Shown here: piece by piece, positions 57,101 through 64,000 of the stretch
Layout: every line of letters starts with the position of its first letter
Numbering within the stretch: the first letter of the stretch is position 1
DNA from: Lichenostomus cassidix
Taxonomy: Eukaryota > Chordata > Aves > Passeriformes > Meliphagidae
Assembly (NCBI GenBank): GCA_008360975.2
Contig: CM039211.1
Span: forward strand, 72,685,965 to 72,749,964
Length of the DNA stretch: 64,000 nucleotides
Direction of reading: 5' to 3'
The notes under the pieces: model-generated
Databases searched by the model: none
Told to the model about the DNA's origin: nothing
What the model saw: the letters and a program-made list of their open reading frames with translations, nothing else
Translations under genes and position numbers: made by a program

Positions 57101-60100
57101 TTCCTTCTGATTGGTCAGCACAACTAGAAGAACATTGCTGTGTCAAGGTTGAAGTAGGTGTCTCACTTGTAGACACAACGTTATCCTACACCCAAAACAA
57201 GTCTATACTTAAATTGAGATGCTGCCAATCACTGTATCACTATTTGTACTAGAACTTAAAATGCATTAGGGATAGAAGCAACCCATGGGGATGAATAGCA
57301 GCAGATGACATGCCAGAACACAAATTCTTTTCAAGGAAAGTTCCAAGCATGGATCATGAACTCTGTCAGTCCATCAGGCAGAGGCAATTTCTCTCTTGTC
57401 AGAATATCCGTGTTTATTACATGAAACACTTGATGTGTTTGTCTTCTGTGGCAGCCACTGTGTTTGCATACTGTGTTTTAAATATTCAGAGGTAGCTGTA
57501 ACCTTGCCCTTTGATATGTTAGCAAACACAACAGTTAATCTCCCTCAGCACAAACCTTTAGGAGCAGTTGGATTTCAAAGGATGTGCAGGTGGGATTCTC
57601 AGCAAGTGATGACTCCAGCTTCCTTCTTGCACCTCCAGATGTTTTTTGGAAGATGCAGGTCATCCAGGAGAAATGGTAAAAGTGCCACAACTCAAAATCT
57701 GTTTTCCAAGCAGCAGCACATCAAAATACTAGGAAGGAAAAGATCCTTTCATTACAGGAAGGAACGTGTATGTTTTTTCTTTGCTCATGGTGGTTCTCAG
57801 AATTGGTTAATTTCTTGTTGCAGCATCTCCCAGGAACCAGTCTGCTTCATTCAAAAGTTGCTCATCTACAAAACATTTACACAGCACTTTTTTCTCCCCC
57901 AAATGGTTCAGAAATATTAGCTTTGTACTGCTACTGAAATAGTGTTGTAACTTCCTTTTGGGCTCAGAAATACTTTCTCAAGAGGGTATCAAGGATAGTA
58001 AAGGTTGAAAGGAGTTATGGTTTCTTTCCTTTTCTCCAGGCAGTTTTAGCCTTCCTTCTAGAAACTCAGAATGAAAGCTCTATGGATCTTTTTGGCAATA
58101 TGTGAAATGCCAATTCACTTTGCAGGAAACGTTGAGCAAACCCCTCTTCCTTAGTTGTGACACTAGATGGCCCCACGACTGAAGCAAACATCCCAGGAAA
58201 TACCTGCTGTGCTGCGATACCTTTTCCCTGTTCTACACAGTACTTTCTACAGGCTGGCAGGTTTTATTTTAAAATAAACCAGTAGCTGATGGTGCTATCT
58301 CAAGTGTTTAAATCAGCAGTGGAATGCCATGTGATACACAGTGCTGTGTACAGGGCAGAGGGAGCACATAGGTCCAATCTGGCAAAAGAATGGCGTGGAA
58401 AGAGGTAAATTTGTTTTGTACCACCCAAAAAACACCTTTGATTTTTGGAATAAATGATTCTCTATTGTGAGCAGTTTGCTATAATGATGTTTCCTTCCAA
58501 GACACCGGAAAGAATAGAGTAAATGTCTTTTTGTGTCATATTTCTTTTGCACATTCTGTGGGATTTAAAAACATCAGCCTTGGTCAGTAGTAGTTCCTTG
58601 GCATCTTTGTTTGCCAGGCACAGGCAGAGAGCAGCCCAAGTCCTTGATACAGATGCTGGGAGTCTGTTTGCAGTGTGAAGAGGACTGAGATCTGTGTGTT
58701 TGTCACCTGCAGGCAGCACACTTGGGTTGGGCCTTTCCTGGGGGGTGGATGCAGGCTCTGCTCAATGGGTATGGAAGGGAGGGAAAGTGGGGGTGGAAGT
58801 GGAAGCCTGTGTAGCATTACTGTGCAGTGTGATCAGGGATGTTGTGGGCTGTGCAAGCAACAGAAATTGCTGCTCTTTGCTCATCCATTGAGTAAGTGCT
58901 ACTCCTTTATGTTCACACGGGGTCCTCGTAAATAATTATAGAATAGGAAAGACAGAATACCTCAGGTTGGAGGGGACCCATGAGGATCTTCGAGTCAAAT
59001 GCCCAGTTATTCCAGACCTGAAAGAGAAATCATTTATTTGTCTGAGTGTGTGTTTGGCCATACCTGCTTTCCACGTGGTCACAGCTTCAAGTCCCAGCAA
59101 GTGAGACCAAAGGCAATGTGCTGATTTCTAGGGCTTTCATTATAGCAAATTCTGTTATGACCCTAAAATCTTGAGGTTTCTCTGCAGACACTCAGTTTCA
59201 TCAAAGTAGGGCTTTATTCCAGCATCTCACATGATTTCTACTTGTTCCTACTGCCCCTTTTCCTCTACTTGATATTGCATCTGATACTCTCTCAGATGAA
59301 GCTTCACTGAATGAAGACAAAAATGTTTTATGCTGCCTTGTTTTTATTGCTGAACCATTTGTGAATGACTTTGGGTTCTCCAATTTGTGCCAAGACATCC
59401 ACAGGACTGACTTCATATTGAAATTTCTTCATGTTGACTCCTGATTTTGGTCACTCCTGTGTTAAAATTGTTCAAGTTTGGTGCTATCCGAATCTACTAA
59501 TTCTTCCAGTGTCTGTATTTCATTTGTTATGTTTATACATCAAGGCCTATGAAATGGGAGGTCTCAACAAGTGTTACAGCTGGTCTTTGTAGTAGAGTCA
59601 TGCAGATCCCAGACCTGTTCTCCAGCCCTGCTTCTCCAAGCACTCAGAGAACAGGTTTCTGGTTGCAAGGGAAAGGCACAGCCAAGCTGGAGCACAAGGT
59701 TTCCTTGCACAGCCCCTGGAGCTGAGATCTGCAAGAGCCCTGCCCTGAAATTCACAGCAGCCTGAGCATGTTGGGAGCCATAACCATAGTAAGGGAAGTA
59801 AGTTATTTGCTCAACCTCAAAGTAATTTTCTCATCTCTAGGAAAAGGTTGCTACCCATCCAGTAGCCCTGATAATGTGTAAGAAAAATTAGATTGAAAAC
59901 CACTTTCCTTGTGTTTATTAACAGTGAGTTGTTTTACAGTTCTTACATGCTGTTGTCTTAATTTGTTTGTTTCCAGAGGCTACATTTAGATGCTGTTTAC
60001 AGCAATAAAGAGAATATTACATTTGATCTAGAGTTCTGTCTTAATTCACAGGAGGAGATGCGAACAGAAGCTCGTCGGAAAAATCTCCTCATTCTAATTT

Positions 60101-63100
60101 TGCATTATTTAATGGAGGAAGGGTATGTTTTTTTAAATAATAATGTTCTACCCTTGTGAGATTGTGTGTATCTGACCTGCTGTACTGCATCTTTCTGTCC
60201 TGTGTTGGCTGAATGGACAGTGTAGGCCTTTGGGTTCATGTGAGAAAGTGGTAAACTACTATTGCATATCTTCACAGTTTGCTTTGCTAAATTGTTTCAG
60301 TTTCTGGAATAAAACTGTGCTATATAATTTAAATTTTTTTCAGATCAAACAGCAAAGTTTTTTTAAAGTAGAGTTTATACTTTTATAAAAACAGGGTTGT
60401 GGACCCTGTAAGATTAAAGGTACCATGCACTTACCAATGCCATTGTTTGCTTCTTCTCTCAGAAATCAGAGTAAGAAAATGACTCTTAGTTTTTTGATTT
60501 TTTTTTCAATTACCAGATACGTCGATGCTGCAAAAGCTTTGGAACAAGAGACAAAATTAGGTTTACGTGGCTTTGAAGTTTGTGACAACGTTGACCTTGA
60601 GACAATTTTGATGGAATATGAAAGCTACTATTTTGTAAAATTTCAAAGGTATCCTAAAATTACCAAAAAGATCCTGGACACTGGTATGTGGCTCTGTTCC
60701 GAAAAGAAAGCTTTTGTTTCCAAAGCCTAAAAATGTGTATTTCTCTGCTGTGCTCACAGTCCTTGTCATGTGTGTCAGCATGTGATGTTCCAACCCTTAC
60801 AGTTACAGATCTGTAGTTCTAGCCCATAAGGCATCTGAACTGGGAGATGTGGCTTTGAGCCCTTCTGCTTTTCCTTCTTTCTTTATATAAAGGAAGTAGA
60901 AGGTGGCATTTTTCTGTCTTTTAAAAGCTGCTTTGATACTGGAAGATGTCAGCTAAGCACAAAGCATTATGGCAAAAATATATTTATGCACTTTCTTCTC
61001 AGGGGGAGAGAATAGTAAATGAATGATACAGAATAAGGCAAATCAGCATTATGAGCATTCTGCTGTGACCCTGAGAGCCTGAATGGTTTTGCACTTGAGC
61101 ACACAATGTAACTTAGAGAAGCTGTAGGAACAACTGTAAGAATCAGTAATGAAGAGCCTGAAGATCTAGGTTTGGATTAGACATTAGGAAAAACTTCTTC
61201 ATGGAAAGCTTTGTCAAACCCTGGCACAGGCTGCCCGAGGAAGTGGTGGAGCACCATTCCTGAAAGTGTTCAAAAAACATGTGGATGTAGCACTCAGGGA
61301 TGTGGCTCAGTGGTGGCCACTGTGGGGCTGGGTGAGTGTGCTGAGGGACTCGATGGTCTTAGAGTTGTTTTCCAGTTCAAAGGGTTTACTGATTATTGCA
61401 TGAAAACGCTATGTACATCTAGAAGCTATGTATTGATATTAATACAAAGAGGAAGAACAGCCCTGCAGGACAAAACAAAAACAATTTGTTAGGAGTCAAG
61501 AATGAAAATTTATTACAAAGCATTTTTTCACATCATAGTCAAGCTGAGTAGTAATCAAGACTGAATCCATGATCTAAGTGAAAAAAATCCCAGAATGCTA
61601 CTCTTGGACACTTGAAAGCTTTAATTATGTATTTTTAAGGCAGTAAAGCTTCTCAGACATGGAGTACTCTGCTATTACCTAAGCTCAGATTTGTGACTGT
61701 GCTGGCAGGGAGGCATCAACCTTTTTCCCTGAAGCATAAGCAGCCTCTTTTCCTGGATGTAGTTTGCACCGTGCCCTAAACTGTGTCCATGGCCAGACTG
61801 ATATATCTAAGCAAAATGCTTGGTGTTGTGGTCCTTCCTACTAAATTCCTTGCAAAGACTCCTGGCAAGTCCTACAGAAACAAGTTGTCATTTCCATGCT
61901 GAATTCCAGTTGGAAGTATTATAAGCACAAGATTACAGGTTTCTTCATGGGCTCTGCTGCCTTAAACACACAGTGTTCCCAGGCTCCTGCAGGGAAAGAG
62001 CTGTTTGGAAATTACTATTTTATATAAGTGTGTGAGAATCCTGAGTGGAAGAGCATTGTAGAGAGCACATTGAAACGAGAAGTGTTTTGGAGCAACCAGG
62101 GGCATGCTGGTGGCATACAAACTGTTGGCTTTATGAGTTCACATCTGGGCTTTGCAAGTTTGACATTTTGTGAAAAAAATGCTCTCCTTTGACAGAAATT
62201 GTTTCAAATTATATAAATGAAAAAGATAACATAGTTTGATAACCACCATTGCAATGTGACATTTATTCTGTGTTGTTATGTTAAACTTGATTCCTCTTCA
62301 GAGGAGTAAGGCAAGTTCATTTTTCTCAGTTCAGCAATGAAAAGATTATTAGCATTAAATAAGCATTTTGTGTGATATATTAAATTATTGTACTTAATCT
62401 AATTTCTGGTTGTTTCCATTTTACCATGAACATGATACTGGTTTTAAAATGTAAGCAGAGTAACCAAAGACTGAATGAACCTAAAATGTAACAAGCTTGA
62501 AGCAAAGCCACTCTCACCAACAGCAGTTTGTTTTCAGTAAGTTTTTGCAAGCTTGCAGTGCTCATAATCATTCTGTTCCTGTTTTTGCATTATTATTTCC
62601 AAGTCATTAATGTATGCTTTAAAATATTTTTGACGGGGAAAAAAGGTTCAAGTTGCCCTTTCTGATATCCTTAATTATTTTCCATTTCAATATTAATTTT
62701 GCCACAGCAGAAAATAAACAACAGCTGAGAAGTGAGGGAAGAGCAAGAAGGTAAGAGAAATGTGTGGGATATTTTTCTGGGCAAAATATTTTCCTAGTAA
62801 AAGCAATATGTGCAGTGGTTAAAATAGTGTTGTGATACCAGAGGAATATGAAAGCCTAAAGTCAGGCTTCTGACTCTGTGGTGCATTTTTTCTGCATGTG
62901 TTAGAGGAAACAAGAGACTTATTTCCCAAATGGAGAGGCAAACAATTTACAGTAGAGTTTCTGAAGTGTGGATAAAGTGGGGTGGGGCGTTTGAAGAAAG
63001 TAAGCATTGAACACTGCTGTGATTGAAATTAATGCCATAACTTCGGTGGGAGCAAAGTTAGCCCAAAACTGCTTTATTTGAAAGCTTTGTATTTTAATTT

Positions 63101-63285
63101 TCTGGTATTTTGAAGAAAAAAAGAAGTTATGAAAATTTTACATTATTTTTCTTAATTCTAGGACAGCAAGGTCTTCTCAGAATATACCAAGGATCAAACA
63201 ACAGACAGTGCAACAACCAGTGTCAAAAACTTCACCTGGGAGTGCAGGGGAACCTAAATCATCCACCAAGGAGAGCCCCAGACAG
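54131..63285 (+). CDS. KATNAL2: KATNAL2, katanin p60-like 2, first five coding exons (partial)
   Basis: KATNAL2 is an AAA+ ATPase of the katanin family with microtubule-linked roles in cilia, centrioles and spermatids. Joined plus-strand exons 54131-54181, 60052-60122, 60517-60683, 62708-62750 and 63162-63285 give 152 residues in one frame. The order is a short N-terminus [17 protein letters not shown], a LisH motif at about 25-57 ([20 protein letters not shown] then [12 protein letters not shown]), a conserved helix block ([20 protein letters not shown]), and a basic Ser/Thr/Gln-rich linker. The Walker motifs and the rest of the ATPase are to the right of the window. The start matches the human N-terminus and has a strong context (GCCATGG). 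All visible splice sites are GT/AG and phases agree, so the gene looks intact. Confidence 0.95.
54216..54229 (+). promoter_or_regulatory. KATNAL2: RFX X-box
   Basis: GTTGCCATGCCAAC matches the palindromic X-box GTTGCCATGGCAAC at 13 of 14 positions. RFX factors drive ciliary genes through such sites near the transcription start. It lies 35 bases after coding exon 1; a second half-site, GTTGCCATG, is at 54272-54280. Confidence 0.7.
54246..54257 (+). promoter_or_regulatory. KATNAL2: NRF1 palindrome
   Basis: TGCGCATGCGCA is a perfect NRF1 consensus, 17 bases after the X-box. Such sites mark CpG-island promoters; here it is in the first 80 bases of intron 1. Confidence 0.65.
54438..54575 (+). repeat. 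CR1 3' tail in KATNAL2 intron 1
   Basis: GTTCCACGCCAGGTTGGACG, CCTGGGATAGTGGAAGGTGC and TGATTCTATGATTCTATG, the last being the (ATTCTATG)n terminus typical of CR1. Inserted only about 250 bases after exon 1, in sense. Confidence 0.9.
54677..54820 (+). repeat. 143-bp direct repeat, copy 2
   Basis: GCAGGGATGCTGAAAGCCTT to GAGCTTTAGGTT, paired with 53266-53408 in the same orientation. The two copies enclose the KATNAL2 promoter and exon 1. Confidence 0.8.
58935..59022 (-). repeat. CR1 scrap in KATNAL2 intron 1
   Basis: ATTATAGAATAGGAAAGACA, CTCAGGTTGGAGGGGACCCA and TGAGGATCTTCGAGTCAAA read as a diverged CR1 end in reverse complement. Confidence 0.7.
60052..60122 (+). CDS. KATNAL2: KATNAL2 coding exon 2 (LisH)
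   Basis: Residues 18-41, [20 protein letters not shown] then MEEG. TTCACAG acceptor, AAGG|GTATGT donor. First half of the LisH dimerisation motif. Confidence 0.95.
60517..60683 (+). CDS. KATNAL2: KATNAL2 coding exon 3
   Basis: Residues 41-97, [20 protein letters not shown], then [20 protein letters not shown] and [15 protein letters not shown]. Almost identical to human. TTACCAG acceptor, ACTG|GTATGT donor. Confidence 0.96.
60684..62707 (+). other. KATNAL2: KATNAL2 intron 3
   Basis: 2.0 kb with one CR1 (61160-61395). Nothing else recognised. Confidence 0.65.
61160..61395 (+). repeat. CR1 3' fragment in KATNAL2 intron 3, sense
   Basis: GGATTAGACATTAGGAAAAA, CTTCTTCATGGAAAGCTTTG, CCTGGCACAGGCTGCCCGAG and GAAGTGGTGGAGCACCATTC are CR1 3' sequence; the end GATGGTCTTAGAGTTGTTTT is slightly diverged. 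Confidence 0.85.
62708..62750 (+). CDS. KATNAL2: KATNAL2 coding exon 4 (43 bases)
   Basis: Residues 97-111, [15 protein letters not shown] (ends shared with neighbours). GCCACAG acceptor and AGAAG|GTAAGA donor; phases fit exons 3 and 5. Similar to human AENNLPQRSRGKTRR. Confidence 0.88.
63162..63285 (+). CDS. KATNAL2: KATNAL2 coding exon 5
   Basis: Residues 111-152, from [20 protein letters not shown] to [14 protein letters not shown] acceptor, CAG|GTTTAA donor (a weak site). The correct frame is the one that follows exon 4, not the longer open frame running through the exon into the intron. Linker sequence, less conserved. Confidence 0.85.
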
Positions 63286-64000
63286 GTTTAAACATGTTTT
63301 TCTTGGCAGCAGTACAGTTGAAATTGATGTGATTTTATTTTGGGAGTCTGTAGGCAGCAAGACAATGGGAGTTAAAGGATTAATAATTGTGCAGCTAATG
63401 GACTTTACTGATTTTGTCACTTAAGGATTCTAGGTGCAAGACTTAAAGAGAATTTCTGACTGTGAGTTGCAGTACAGTCACAGGCAGGAATTAGAGGAAA
63501 AGGAGGCATATAATCCAGCCTATACTCTGAAAGCAATCAGAATTTTTCCTTTAATACCAATACAGTAATCCTTTAGTGCCAGAAAGCAAAACAAACAAAT
63601 CAGGAAGAAAGTCTGTATCAGTTGTAAACATCTTCACAGTGCATAAGTTGTTTGAGACTGGGGGAGTAATTTGGCTCTGTAATGTTCAGGTTTGGGAGTC
63701 TAATTTGGGTAAGATTACTGTAAAGTCTACTTTATTATCATCCCTTACAGAGGGTGGAGCTGGAACAGCAGGTTGGTGGGCAAGCACTGTGTCTATTACA
63801 GCTTTTTCTTTTGAGGGCTTGGCTATATGTCTACATCAAGAGGAAGTAATCTCTGACCTGTTGTTGCCCCTAAAAATACCCCAAAACATTACCTTTTGGA
63901 TTTTACAGCAATAACTGCTGTGGAGTGAATACATAATCCTAAAATAGCTCCTCATTTCTGAGTTGACATGCTGTGCCTTGTAGTTGGCCTGTCATTTCCA
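63286..64000 (+). other. KATNAL2: KATNAL2 intron 5, left part
   Basis: No convincing next exon was found. A short AG..GT-bounded stretch at about 63751-63771 does not encode sequence like the expected KATNAL2 continuation. Confidence 0.6.

Larger units (their letters stand above)
54182..60051 (+). other. KATNAL2: KATNAL2 intron 1
   Basis: 5.9 kb. It contains promoter-proximal elements (X-box, NRF1), CR1 pieces at 54438-54575 and 58935-59020 and the direct-repeat copy 2. An A/T-rich stretch at 55860-56460 is notable for composition only. Open frames such as plus 57396-57920 have no recognised domain. Confidence 0.7.

Noticed and set aside
57396..57920. Plus-strand 174-codon frame in KATNAL2 intron 1.
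   Set aside because: No recognisable domain, no splice or promoter context, and it lies in an intron of the same strand.
63751..63771. Tiny AG...GT-bounded stretch as a possible KATNAL2 exon 6.
   Set aside because: Only 21 bases, and the encoded residues do not resemble the expected continuation of KATNAL2.
1..64000. Search for tRNA, rRNA, CRISPR arrays, phage or bacterial operons.
   Set aside because: Nothing supports them: genes are split by introns, promoters are CpG islands, repeats are CR1 and LTR elements, and the only regular array is a direct tandem minisatellite without unique spacers.

Overview
The window is vertebrate nuclear DNA, almost certainly from a bird. Coding sequence is sparse and split by GT/AG introns. 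The interspersed repeats are dominated by CR1 retrotransposons, and endogenous retrovirus (ERV) LTRs are also present. Two conserved genes lie head to head: PIAS2 on the minus strand and KATNAL2 on the plus strand. The same pair is divergent on human chromosome 18q21, a block that maps to the avian Z chromosome, so Z (or its W counterpart) is a reasonable inference but is not shown by the sequence.

Layout. (1) 1-3373: intergenic, one CR1 tail. (2) 3374-12557, plus strand: a decayed copy of an elongation factor 2 (EEF2) gene that still carries intron-separated exons with splice sites and the original C-terminal stop region. The P-loop is gone, the NKxD motif is interrupted by a stop, and much of the middle is unrecognisable around CR1 insertions. 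(3) 13.0-16.0 kb: a CR1 cluster with reverse-transcriptase remnants and a probable antisense LTR. (4) 17.1-44.9 kb, minus strand: PIAS2, a SUMO E3 ligase, reconstructed as 14 coding exons giving 623 residues with SAP, PINIT, SP-RING, SUMO-interaction motif and Ser-rich tail. Intron 6 holds a solo LTR with a 6-bp target duplication. (5) 44.3-45.8 kb: the PIAS2 CpG island directly abutting a 44-bp-unit GC-rich minisatellite of about 19 copies. (6) 45.9-49.0 kb: a CR1 split by a 2.6-kb internally deleted ERV with an exact 5-bp target duplication, an LTR, a tRNA-Lys-type primer binding site and a broken gag. (7) 49.0-53.8 kb: intergenic. (8) 53.8-64.0 kb, plus strand: the KATNAL2 CpG-island promoter (three evenly spaced CCAAT boxes, a near-perfect RFX X-box and an NRF1 palindrome) and its first five coding exons (152 residues, including the LisH motif). 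The AAA+ ATPase part lies beyond the right edge.

PIAS2 acts in the nucleus in SUMOylation and transcriptional co-regulation. KATNAL2 is a katanin-like microtubule factor linked to cilia and sperm. Nothing indicates that they share a pathway; they only share an intergenic region. No tRNA, rRNA, CRISPR or prokaryote-type operon was seen. The most interesting items are the EEF2-family relic, the minisatellite at the PIAS2 promoter, the X-box/CCAAT architecture of KATNAL2 and a 143-bp direct repeat that brackets the KATNAL2 promoter.
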